From: Phytoseiulus persimilis
Lineage: Eukaryota; Arthropoda; Arachnida; Mesostigmata; Phytoseiidae
Length of the DNA stretch: 64,000 nucleotides
NCBI GenBank assembly: GCA_037576195.1
Contig: CM075102.1
Span: 32,112,745 to 32,176,744 of the forward strand
Direction: 5' to 3'
The notes below the pieces were generated by a model. The model made no database searches, was not told the origin of the DNA, and saw only the letters and a program-made list of their open reading frames with translations. The position numbers were made by a program, and so were the translations under genes. The stretch's first letter is position 1; each line of letters begins with the position of its first letter. Shown here piece by piece: positions 12,097 through 23,664 of the stretch.

Positions 12097-15000
12097 AAAA
12101 TTCATATTCGGCTTTTCTTGGGAAGTCGGGACCAGCTCCCGCTCAAAGGAAAAAGCGACGAGGCTCGCAATCAGATTCTGCCATGGTGGAAATTCAGAAG
12201 ACTGTCATGGTTCCAAAACGGTGCGCCTAATCAGACACGGAACGGAACCCTGTGGTTGTTCGTCTCCAGGCCCGTCACGTCTTCGTTACGGTTGGCGGCC
12301 CAAGAGTTTCCCCGTTTAGAATTCCACGAATACGCGGGAAAGCCCGCGTCGCTTCTGCGTTCCCTCTCCGAGGCCTCTTCCAATTCTCCCCTCTGATGTC
12401 TGGTCACGGCCTATGGCTCGGGCTCGCGGGACAGCTTCGACGAGAACTCGTGGAATAGTTTTCGGCGAGCGTGATCGTCATGGAAAGCTGGAAACGGGAA
12501 AAACTCTGAGTTTCGTTCCCAGAGCCGGATTCCCTCGCGGATCAGCTTGAGGCTGAGTCTCACCTCCTCGAGGAGAAAACTGTTTCTGGAGGTTCACGTT
12601 CAGCTGAAAGGAACAAGCTGGGAAGACGATCAGTAAAAGTGATGGTCATACTCTCCCAGAGGTTCCTCGCCAAGTTTCCTCATGATTTCTCGCAAATACC
12701 GCTGAGCCAGCTTGTACTGATGTTCTCCAGGAAGCGTAACGATGTTGCTTCAAACCTCCCGTCAGGTGCCGATGGATGCATCGTTCGAGTTAGGCGGCCG
12801 CATCAGTTTTCGTAAGACGACGAACTCCGCCGGATGTCGACCCGAATGATGAGAGCACTTGAGTATGCAGTGTTGTGGGCTGAGAAACTTTCGACTTTCC
12901 TCCGATGTCACCCGCGTTTGACGGGGTCTTTCGCCCGGTGCTCGAGCCTACCCGCCTCTACATTGGATCTTGCCGTTCTTGCTCGTTGACGCAGAAGGAT
13001 TTTCCGATACAAAAATAATTTTCGGAGCGAGTAGCTCCTCGATAGATTTTACGATTGGTTCCTCCGTAACCGGAATCAAACTTTCCACGCGAGACGTTGG
13101 GGGTTGAGGATTCTCTCCTACGGAATTTCCAACACGCGAGACGCAACCCCCACATTGAGCCTTTGCGGAGAGTGCCATGATTTATGACGAAACTGATTTT
13201 TTGTGTGTCAAGGGAACAGGGAGGATGGCGAGGCGTTTCAGGACGAGGCAATCCGAGAGGAACCACCGAGCGCCTACGACATTCATTAGAGCTGAGCAGC
13301 TCGCACCCGTTCCGTAACACATCGCCAGGCTTTCTCTTGTCTGCATTCCAGCTGACGATCTGGACTCTTTTCAGCGGGTCTTCGGGATAAAAATACAAAT
13401 TTCGCGCCCTCGTCCAACGCGCTCGATCACGATCCATCAGAGCGAGGAGCTTTATCGAGTCGGAGAAACGAGTACACCCGTTCGCATCGATTACTCAACT
13501 AGATGCGCCACCCAAGCTTCTGTCTGACAGGCTCAACATTTGGAGCGATTCTTACCGTGAGGGGATGCTCTCAATTGCCTCGCTCCATCGGAGGATCTCA
13601 CATATAACCTGATAAAACTCACAGAGGTGCCCCCTCCTCGAGTGAGATGCCCTATGTGAAAGAATCTCAACGGACCAGGTTTCTTCCGATCCTCCGATGG
13701 ATCGCGTCGATAACGATGACAGCTTATGCTAAGCTTCGACGGAAAATTTCGAGCTCGACCAGTGGTGTCAGAATCACGCGATCCATTGGAGAAATTCTCC
13801 GTCGACGACCTCGGGGCCGATTGGGATCACCTCCAAGGATCACCTTCATCAGAAGCTTCCGAACTAAATTAGCGAACACGTCAGAGGCGGTTGCCCCACT
13901 TCTATGGCGCATCTCGGTCCGCCTCATCCCGGACGTTGTCGAAACATGTTGACCAACCTGCGTACGTGAATTGCACTGGGGAGCTCGTTTACTGGAAGCT
14001 CCTTCCCCGAGATTTATTCGAGACACGATATCTGACCCGGACGCGAGGAGCCGCCCGCGAGTGAATATCGCAACAGAGAGCAGAGTTTGAGTTGAGGCCA
14101 AAGTGGATCGAGCGCAAAGTCGGGACCTCTTATCCGATTAGGCCGCACAGAGAGGGTAATCTTCTGCGGCGGACTGCAAATAATCTACCGCGTGCTCTCC
14201 TGTCTGGCTCGGATCGCCACCGCCGTCGAGCACCGACCTGATCCCAATGAAGTCATAAAGTCGGAACAGCAGCAGATCATCGGACGGGTCCTTGACCCGT
14301 GGACCATAGGAACCAAATCAGTGTGCGGCAAAAGAGTTCCGATCAAGGACCTTTGGAGGACAGAAACGAGGTCTTCCAAGAGAATCCGGTGCGTGTACTT
14401 TTGGCGCATCACTCAAGTTCTGAGCTAGATCGAAGAAGATCGTTTACCCGAAGGCAGGGCAACGGCTCAACCTGACTCGCTCCTGGAAGGCCAGGACGAG
14501 GGTCGTGAGGGTTCTCAATGTGGAGAAGTACTCCGCTGGTCGAGAAGAGAGTAACCGTGCTCTGCTCCATCAACTCTTCCGGTTCGCCAGCGGATCTATT
14601 GTCCTCTTGAGAGTTTCGAGTTGATGAGCCGGGGGCCAACCCGAGACGCAATTGGTATTTTCTCAAGCCTTTCCTCCTCATCAAGGGCCGCAGCCTCTGA
14701 AGAAGTTTTTTCCCCGGCGCGGCGGACTGTATTTTGACCAGACCGAGGTAGCAATTGTTGTCCATAGAGACGTTGCTGCTGCGCGAGATGCGGGACTCCA
14801 ATACGATCGAGGTACGGATGGGCCCGTCAAGATTCATCGCTTCAAGACGCGCTCCATCGGTTGCGGTGGCGAACTCTTCGGGCATGGACAATGAGGTGCC
14901 TACCCAGCTGGTACTCTACAACCTTTCTATCACCCGTCAACACATTGTGGGCGTTGTTGTGTTGTTCGGTGAGAGTGCGGCGCAAATAAGGCGGAACCGA

Positions 15001-16863
15001 GTTTACCTCTCGACAGGGGCAATTCGACAGGCCTCGGCTGGCTCACGCGAACGTTTTTCAGACGAACCCTGCTCTGAGAAGTATCCGCGGCCGACAATTT
15101 CTCTTCAATAGCCCTTTCAAACTCTTTTAATCGGAGCCTTTGTAGCGTTCTCGACGCCTCAATCGGAGTGTCGGCCTCCAAGCGTCTATTGTTTTCCTGT
15201 TCGGAGCCTAATTGAAGGAAGCTCGGAGCGCTGTGTATTCAACCGACTGTGGAGCAAAGCCGTTCCAGCCATCGCCAGCCTGCTCATCCGAGTCGGATTA
15301 GGCCTAAACAAGTTCATCACGGTACAATTGACGAGGCGAGAGTGACGACGTGGAGGGCGTGTGTGGGTGACACGGGAACTCCGGTTCGGCGTAGCGTTCC
15401 ACCGTGTGAGACTTCAACGAGGCCGTGGCCTCCCGACGCCGACCACGCTGCTGCGAGTGGAGTCCCGGAATGTTGACGCATTCCTCTTCGCCTCCAATCA
15501 CGACAGCCTCGTGAGAAATTCGGCTCAATGTAGCCCGTCGCCGCTCTCGACGTTGACGGGGCGGAGGAAGATCGCCGCGGCCGAGTTATTCTGTGGAGGC
15601 AATCGGCTCGATCAGAACTGTGTTTTCGTTAAAGTTCCGTCCCCTCGATGAAACAAACGCAAACTCTTCCCTCGTTAGGGCGCAAGGGTTGGAATCTTGC
15701 GGGAGGCAAACAGCACGGTGCTAATTGGGCGGCGGAAGTTTTTTTGGTCGTTCTGCTCGCAAACGCCATTCAGGTCGCAGCTCTCTCGGAGAATGTCTCT
15801 CTCACTCGGCGAACCGCTCAATATATGGAGGGGGCCCCGTCCGTTGTTTCCTCTGCGCAGACAGAGGAAGCTCATTCAGCGAGACCCGCAGCTCGTGAAA
15901 CAATGTGCCTTGCCACATGTGAAATGGTCTGCTGTGCTTGTAGACTGGGTAAGGATTCGCATCCGCTCCGCCGAATCGAGACTCAACTGAGTAGGAAAAG
16001 TACGAACGCGGAGGAAGGGGAGGGAGTACGTGATGTTTACCGAGACGCGTCTTAGAGCTTGCTTGAAATGCTAATACATGTCACTCGTGTCCGAACCAAC
16101 AGAAATCTTGCATCGGAGCTCAGCTCATTGAGACGTAGAACCCTCTCGAGCTCACAAAGCATCCCATCGGAGTCGAGACCTACAACAAGACCTTCGCGAC
16201 TCGATTACGATACGTCATCGATGTGTGTTTCTCTCTGAACCCGCTGCGCACGCGGCCCTACGCACGCGTGCGGACGTCGCGCGCATCTGCAAGTCTACTC
16301 GCTCAGCGTGATCGGGACACAAGCACTCCGGTGACTCGTCAAGCCCCCGAGGTACGGGTCGGCGCGCTCGCAACCGTTGATCCATCGAAATATTGCGAGC
16401 GAGAAAGAATCTCCCGAGCTTCCGCTATTGTGTGGGGCGCCGGATCCTAGACGGAGCCCATCGTCACTGTAGCGGGCACTCACTCGAGGGAGTCCATGAA
16501 GAGATCTCGAGCTCACACGCCTCTCAACGCCGGACGGCCTTGTTCAAAAAATCCTGCTTCAATCGTGAGGAGACTTCTGTCGGAGCTCGTGCTCAAACTT
16601 CTGAACCTCCATGAGCTAACCGAGCGCCGACTGAAGGACCTGTCTGTCGAGCTCATCCAAAGTTTTCCATCGAGATTGAAGCAACCGGCGTCGAATTTCT
16701 TCCCCGCTCCGGCATCTGGGATCGATCGGAGCCAGCGTCATCGCCATAGCAGTTCTACGAAATCTTCTGACTGCAGCAAGGCACTAGCACCGCTCTCTGA
16801 GCGGAGGGTATTCGCATTTTCCCTCTATTGTTATCTGACAGTTGTCCTTCGTTCATATTCCAG

Positions 16864-17022
16864 CTCGGATAAGCCGACGGAAGTTGAGTCGGAAAGATGT
16901 AGACAGACTCACGGATGCGACGCCCCCGAAAAAAAAAGGCAGCACTAAATTATTCCGAGAGCTCAACGACACGGGAATCATTTCGTACACCGAATACTTG
17001 TTCCTTTTGTCGGTGTTGACAA
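16864..17022 (+). CDS. MICU3: MICU3-like protein, internal exon B
   Basis: This 159-nt exon is flanked by a CAG acceptor and a GTGAGT donor. Its translation runs RISRRKLSRKDVDRL, then TPPKKKGSTKLFREL, then GIISYTEYLFLLSVLT. The last block is nearly invariant in MICU1-3, and a TPP-x-x-KGS-x-KLF segment is typical of MICU3. It enters in phase 1 from exon A and leaves in phase 1, so that A + AA gives the Lys of the conserved LTKPH motif at the next junction. No frame break is present, so the piece looks functional. Confidence 0.9.
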
Positions 17023-17225
17023 GTGAGTATGCGACGCTTTGCTACCGTCGTCGTCGTCGTCGATTGCCCGAGTTGTCTTGAAGGATAGCAGCTATTTCCA
17101 TCTGAAATGAAAACAACAATTCCAATCCCGCGTCTTGGACGAAAGTAGACGATCTACGAGTGCCTAGGAAGGTGACCGCAACCCGATACGTCGGAAGAAT
17201 ACGACACAATTTACGCGCCTTTCAG

Positions 17226-17308
17226 AACCTCATTCCGGATTCCGGATAGCATTCAACATGTTCGACACGGACGGAAACCAGAGGGTCGACAAGAACGAAT
17301 TTCTAGTG
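17226..17308 (+). CDS. MICU3: MICU3-like protein, exon C with first EF-hand
   Basis: This 83-nt exon has a GCGCCTTTCAG acceptor and a GTGAGT donor at 17309. With the preceding exon it reads LTKPHSGFRIAFNMFDTDG followed by NQRVDKNEFLV. The loop DTDGNQRVDKNE has every canonical EF-hand ligand position (D1, D3, N5, D9, E12), so this first calcium-binding site should be intact. It ends in phase 0. The following MICU parts (the LVHFFG block, the FMDNLQTE block and the second EF-hand) were not recognised downstream, so the next exon is either beyond 64 kb or too divergent to see. Confidence 0.9.
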
Positions 17309-20300
17309 GTGAGTCTATATGAAAAACAGTTGCGAGGAGTTGTTTGAAGTTGAGATGAGTGAACGCTTTTCGGAAGTAGCTCACAACGGTGATCAATCAT
17401 TGACCCTTGAGCGCTCGGATGTCTGCCCGGAAGTCCGAGGACGGAGTGTACTCTCTCGTGCCGTGCTCCAAACTGGCGGATGAGAACTGAAATGCCCGAC
17501 TAACTGCACTTATCATATCCTCACCGTTGCTCTTCTGGTGTGGTGTTCCGGCAAAATTAGCAACAGCTAATACAGTTTGAACCTGAATGCGTAACCGAGT
17601 GTCGATGAGCCTCGTGCTACCCGAAAAGACCAGCTCGGGAGTGTCGACATCAATTGGAAATCGCTCTGTGAGCTCCCGATCGCCGCTTTGAACGGGCAGG
17701 GTTCGGACCGGAAAAGAGGTCGAGGCCAGAGCTTCTACAATGAATTGCCATAAAATAAGTATCGAGCGATCCGGAAGCTTGGAGCGAGAGGTTTCGACGC
17801 CGCAGTCGAGCTTGCAACAATGTGTCATTCGTGCCTATCCCCGAATATTCGAACAGGGCTCAAACAAGGACCTGCGCTGTGTGTCGTGTCGCGAGGATTC
17901 GGAACAGCTACAAATTATGGGTCAGCTTTTCTTATCTGAGTCACAAGCCGCAATTCTGATAAGAGCCTATCGAATGGGAAGTGAGAAGTCTCAACAACCT
18001 AGAACACAAACAACAGGAGAAAACAGCGCATTGTGAACCCATTGGGCTTCGGAAGCCCAGTCCCGTTGTTAGGGTTCCACGTGATTCAGTGGGAGGTTGT
18101 CGTATGTTGACCTAGATACAATTAACGACGTCAGCCCAGACTCCACCCTGAGCTGAGCTCGTCGTGCCCGCCTGTTGTACTGTGCAGAACTATGTTTTTT
18201 TTTCCCTCTCTCGCTCGGAGATCGTGCTCAAGCCTCCGAGTCGACGGATATTTCTTCCCAGCTCCACCTCATCTCACAAAATTATTCGCAGAAGCTTAAA
18301 GAAGAGAAAAGTCGGTTGTCAACGAATTCCCTCGTCGACCCCGACCGTAGTGGGGTCCCCGCGGAAATACTCTTCGAAAAGTAGCACCAACGCAGCATTG
18401 GTCCATTTTAACAAAAATGGCGCATGTAATCTCACGACCTGAATGTGCTTTTGGCCGAATACATTGAACCTTTTCGCGATCGGGAGGAATATTTCATTTC
18501 GAAGACTCCCGAGTGTGTTGAGCCCGCTTTCCTTCGCATGGATTCCGTTCCTGCCGCATTGTCTAACCCCTGAGACTCTCGAGCCTGGGAAGAAGCGTTC
18601 ATTTATGCTTTACGATGCTAGGCCGGTCAAAGGAAGTTTCATCAAGTCAGCTCGTTCTATAGGTGATGTGGATGCTCGCGATGAAATTCTTTAAGGGGCA
18701 GACAAGCCAGCTGATGACAGTGGATCTGAAAAAAGTAAGTTTGAAAATCATCGTGCAATGTGGCCCCTCATAAACACGAACATCTCATGCTTTCTCTCGT
18801 TTCACGCTGACCAATGAACATTTTTTCCTAATCCTCTGTCTTTCTGCTGTCTCGTCTGCTGCCTCTCGCGGTGACAGTTTGCTTCAGCCGCCTCTCCGAA
18901 TAGAGGAGATTGATTAACAGGTTAAAGTCTCCGACGACGATGATGGAGAATAACAGGACTCAGGCAGACACAGAAAAACATCGAGGCGCCGCGAGGTTGC
19001 TCTCCATTCACCAACGCAAACTTCAATTACAACCTTATTAACAACGGTGTCCAACGCCAGACGAACAATGCCCACACAAAGACCGTCGAGCCGGCCTTCG
19101 ATATTGTGCGGAGTCTGATAGGTTCCAGGCATTGTTGGAAGAAGGCCAATGTCGAGAACGACAGCCTGTTGTGTGTATTGGTGGAGCGGTTGCCACTACC
19201 GGAGGTCCTTTGACGCTCAATGGAGGGTTCTCATACGCGGCCATCGTGCCACACCGTTACAGAATGGGTGCTCCAATTTAAGAGGTCAGATCCGCGTCGT
19301 CTGAGATTCTGTGCTCGAGCCTTCCGATATCGCCGCCAATGTGAGCGCGGCAGCTATTGCGATGTGGGCGATCAATCAACGCCTCAGCAAAAAATCGTCG
19401 CTCGAGGAAAGTTTTTTATTTATCGGAATCCCTTCTCCCATCGGAAATCTCGCCGATTCAGCCTAATCGATCGTTTGAGGCCCATTTATTTGTCTTCACT
19501 CTTCGATTGTTCACGGGATGGGACGAGATGAGAATTCCATGATTTTTCGCCGTTCTTTATTTAGAAGCAAAAACAGTCAACGTTGCGTCAGCATTCGTAT
19601 CGAAGATGCTTGAGAAACATTCTTCTGTGTCAAGGCTTCCAACGCTGATAGCAGTGTTCGATTGTGGTCATAATTACTGCATTTGTGTATCTCATAGTCC
19701 ATACCGCGCACGTCGATGAGAGGAGTTATTCTCCTCTCTGTTTCCGGTCGAAAAGTTGAAAATTCTAATAATGCGGCCACGATTTCGACGGAATGCGACT
19801 CTTAACGACCGATTCGCCCTTCCGTGAGCTTTTTCTATTAAAGACTCCTCGCGCCGATCGTCATCCGGCGGTAGAATTCCGGTAAAACCCGGCCTACTGA
19901 ATTTGACCGGAAGTTTCACGGCACCGAATCAGAAACCGATCAAGAATCTTCGACTCTTTTCGCCTCATCTGCGCATTGAGAAGCCTCAAAAATCTCCGTA
20001 GTCTCCGATCTGAACGCATGTTCCCGGGCCCATTCTGGATGACGTCAGATCGACAGAGAAATCCTGGAATCTGTTGTCAGGCCGAGTCGCTGCGGACATC
20101 GCTCAGAAAGCTTATTCGGACCCATTGTAGCCTCTATACTTCGGTCGTCGACTTAACGATCCATCGCTATTGATTCGCGTTGCCACCATTCAAGGGATGG
20201 ACGGCTCATATCGATCACTTTCGCTTGCTAGCTACCAAGCTGGACAGCTAGCTTGCTAGCAGAGCGCCCGACTCGGTGATCGACGGGCTGTATAGATACA

Positions 20301-21276
20301 ACGTGAAAGCAGTTATGTGATGTCACGAGTTCTCTGTGAACTGAAATCGGCTCCTCCATCGGTGGACGCTCTCCAACCTTCTCGAACCCCGTTCTTTTGC
20401 GTTCAACAATGAATCCCCTCCTTGGAGCTTAGCCAAACCCGATGTCAACGGAGGCGAAAGTCGCTGGCCCGTGGCGAAATTCTATCGAGAAGAAAACTCT
20501 TATCACTTCTTGGATCGCATCATGAAAAAGCCGGCATTCGTTCCGATTGGTTCACAAAGCAGAAGAAAAAAACTTGCCTCTTCTGTGGGCCGATCGTTTT
20601 TTTCCGCTGGGTTTCGTCGGCAGAGCCGCGACGGTCATTTTCCGAGACGTGTATGATGCGATGTCAGAGGGGGGAGCGAGGGACTCAATTTGGAATCCAA
20701 CCCCTTCTGAGAAGCAGGATGAGCTTTTGGAAAGGTTCGACTTGAAATCCCGTTTTCCCTGAACAAACACAGTCGTGGAATAGCGTTTGAAAGCGAGTAT
20801 AATGGACTTCGACGGTTGCGGCGATGACAACGATGGCGTTTTCCGAAAATGAATTCGGCGGGAGTAAGCCCCACCGACTATGCAGATTTCGTCGGCACTC
20901 ATAACGTGGCCAAGCTAACAAACCATGGGAAGACATACCTGAGGCCCCGTCATTTCTTTCGCGTAGTCGCAGCTCGTGTTTGAAGAGCACTAACCGCTCC
21001 GAAACATGTTCGGGTGACGCGAAGAGTTCACATGCGGAGTTCAGATGAAGTAAGCGGTATGCATAGGTCAGGAGCATCGCGAACCCTCAAACGGTGATTG
21101 AGGCTTGCGAGAAGCTCCCCAGTACGCAGACGATCTCTTGAACTTTCAAGCGCCGGAGACGCGAAAAAGGTTTGCTGCTTTGAGAGGGCCGGTCGCGCGA
21201 GAGGCAACTGAAACGTCTCCAAAGCCCTACCTTCGTGTCCGAGCCACGCGTCTACATTTTCTCTCTGAAAAAAGCT

Positions 21277-21289
21277 CCCCCCCCCCCCC
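21277..21289. repeat. C13 homopolymer
   Basis: A run of about 13 C residues in otherwise unremarkable sequence. Confidence 0.8.
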
Positions 21290-21385
21290 ATAAACTAGGT
21301 AGCTCTCAGACATCCGGGAAAACAGGCTCCTTGCAGACATCCAGAGCCGAACAACAATTCATCCCAAAACGAATCCTTTATTGGG

Positions 21386-21616
21386 ATGAGCGGAGCAGAG
21401 CAGCGGATTGTCAAAAACAGCGGAATAGTGTCTCCCATGACCATCAATGTCCATCTGTTCGTACGAAGTTCTCTCCGTGTACAGCCGCATCCTTATCAAA
21501 GCAGCGTATCTTTACAAGCCATATGGAACAACAGCTTAGGCAACAAGGGATCGGTCATGGCATCTTTCAAAAATTTCTCAACAGCGAGAGTGACGATGAA
21601 GACGAAGCCGACATGA
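21386..21616 (+). pseudogene. possible Cys-loop ligand-gated channel fragment
   Basis: An open frame of 76 codons whose middle reads RIVKNSG, then SPMTINVHLFVRSS, later YQSSVSLQAIWNNSL. The order R-I-x-x-N, P-x-x-x-x-V, VRS, Y, then an aliphatic run ending in W-N-x-x-L resembles the extracellular domain of glutamate- or GABA-gated chloride channels just before the Cys-loop. Just upstream, in another frame, FIPKRIL-Y-WDER resembles the IP-x-x-IL-x-x-YD-x-RIR lead-in of the same family, which would imply a frameshift. No splice sites, Cys-loop or membrane segments follow. It may be a decayed fragment or a coincidence. Confidence 0.22.
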
Positions 21617-23490
21617 GCGACGAAATCGCATTCTGAAAACTTGATTGCGAATAGAAAATCAGACAGCATTCTTCTTTTCTCTTATCGGGGAACTCTTCTG
21701 ATTCGATGTGATTGTCACGCCATTGTGTGAGCGATAGCGAATGGGAATCAAACTTCAAGGATGAACGCGTATGTCGTCGAGCTACGATTGCAAAGTAGTC
21801 AAAATCGAGAATTCCTTGAAAATCAAATCTCCTCCTACGTGAATAGCCGTCATTGTCATGGTTTGAGGCGACGTCGACCACTGTTCTCAGCGTTGTCGTC
21901 GTCGTGGCTTTCTGTTGCCGCTGTTGCGAAACTATTATCTTCACTTCATTTCGGATCTATGATCGGCAGATTGTTAGATTCAACGGGCCCTACCGACACA
22001 CGATTCCTTCTCCTTCTCATCCTTCTGAGTCGTGGCCCGAAATGCAATAGGTGACTGACAGACCGTTGATGGTATGCTCAACAGCAAGCGAGCGGCGAAA
22101 CCTGTAATATAGTTGGCCTGCAAAAAACAAACTCTGGCCATGTGCACAACGCGCTATTCATTCTATCGAGATCGGGCGTTAATCGTGGTGTGAACTTTCT
22201 GACCTTCTGAGAGCTCCCATGCGGGCTCGGATGGACTTGAGAAACCGACTCCAGGATGGCAAGCCCTCGAGCATGCTCGACGGTGGCGCACCGGAACTCC
22301 AGTGACACTTGTTGAGATGTGTTTCGGGCCGCGACCGGGCTACAAAGCCGAAAAGAGAGCAAAGGGTTCTCAGGTCGCTCAGAGCGAGAGAAAGGCCATG
22401 CAGTTGCCGCTCTGAGCTGGTAGTCACGCCACGCGGACGTTTAGCGCAGTCCAAGTGAGGATGACAACTTCGACAAGTGACGTGCGCTGATCTGCGAATC
22501 TGCGCGACAAAGTTTCGAAACATTAAATCGGGTTGAGGGTTGTTTCAGCCGCGATCATCGTTGCTGCTGTCATCGCCGGATGCCGTCGATTCGGTGCCGA
22601 AGACTTAACTCAAGTGACTTGAGAAATGCGACCGAGTTCATAATCGCTGACAGTAAACTCTCATTACGAAACGTACCACTGGTTTGCTGATGCTGCGTAG
22701 TTTAGAGATGTCGACAGCGATCGTGAATTGTGTCGAATAACCCGTTGTCAGTATCTCGGAAAGGGATAAGCTGCTCAAATATTCGTTTGCACTGTTGTCC
22801 CGTCGGACACACGTCGAGTCAATGAGCGCATTGTTCAGATGGATATCTGTCCGAAATCGGTCACTCTGTCACGTTCATGTTTTCCGTCTTTTCTCCGGAA
22901 TGTCACTCCCAATGTTTTCATTCCTTCAAACGAAACTGTATACATCGTGAATGATTGCGAACGGAGTGTCAATGGCAGTTACGTTCCAATCGTGAATCGA
23001 CACAGTACGAAATCTCTGATCCGCCCCCAGAATCACTTCTACAAACAATCCTCGACGGCATTCCGCAGAATGAAACTCCCCCACAACGAAGTCTATTCAA
23101 TCCAAAACAAGAACTAACTTCCATTTTCCGGTAATGGCAACCGACAGAGTTTCGCCGCAATCGAACCACGGTTGCAACCTCTTCGGGCTTGGGAATTTTG
23201 CGGCGGTCTCCCGCCGTCATCAGATTCGGCGGGAAGAAACGTTTTTTTTTTCTCGGAAAACATCTGGAACCCCACGAAGAACCCGTCGTGCATTATTGAT
23301 GACAAAAATATCGTCAGGGTGTCAACACCTGTACTTGTTGCTCAGGACGTCTTGTTTGTTCGCTATCGGCAAGGTGAAGGCGTTCTGTTGTTGTTATTGA
23401 GCTATAATAACGCGATGACAAAGGCGATCAACATCAAAGCATCCGTTACGTCGCTAATAGCGTCCGGCGCAACGGAGACCTTCCCCGACT

Positions 23491-23664
23491 TCTGAGCTGA
23501 GAGCCCGCGACCACGAAAATGGAGATGACAACAACGACCACAGCGATGAGAAGGATTTCTCAATGAAGCGACCGAAGAAGAAACGAAAGTTATCTAAGGA
23601 CTCTGCTCTGCCTGGGGAGCTTTTCACGACATCTATCGTGGCAGCTCCGCCACCGAAGCCCGAG
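23491..23664 (+). CDS. possible exon with nuclear localisation signal
   Basis: This open stretch has strongly coding-like codon choice. It translates as an acidic run (HENGDDNNDHSDEKD) followed by a basic MKRPKKKRKLSK and then a Pro-rich end. The basic part matches the monopartite SV40-type nuclear localisation signal pattern. A weak acceptor (pyrimidine-rich CTTCCCCGACTTCTGAG) precedes it, and GAG followed by GTAGTA at 23665 could be a poor donor. No partner exon was found and the protein is not recognised. If real it would be a nuclear protein. Confidence 0.3.

Larger units (their letters stand above)
3839..16863 (+). other. 13-kb intron of the MICU3-like gene
   Basis: This intron is bounded by a GTGAGT donor at 3839 and a TTCATATTCCAG acceptor at 16863. 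I found no convincing gene inside it. A 298-codon minus-strand frame at 7150-8046 has an Arg/Ser-rich, domain-free translation and is treated as chance. An A17 run lies at 11858-11874 and a GA tract at about 12080-12096. Confidence 0.7.

Noticed and set aside
14192-14428. Plus frame with GKRVPIKDLWRTE resembling prostamide synthase-like thioredoxin-fold proteins
   Set aside because: The similarity is confined to about a dozen residues and the redox CxxC region is absent.
18391-18442. ALVHFNKNGACNLTT, resembling the MICU LVHFFG block
   Set aside because: It would need a two-residue deletion and runs into a stop at once; no splice sites fit the phase-0 end of exon C.
18914-19244. Minus-strand frames with LCLPESCYSPSSSSETL, resembling the CLPSSC motif of NRF-6 type acyltransferases
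   Set aside because: Only one short motif fits; the expected upstream cysteines and flanking splice sites are missing.
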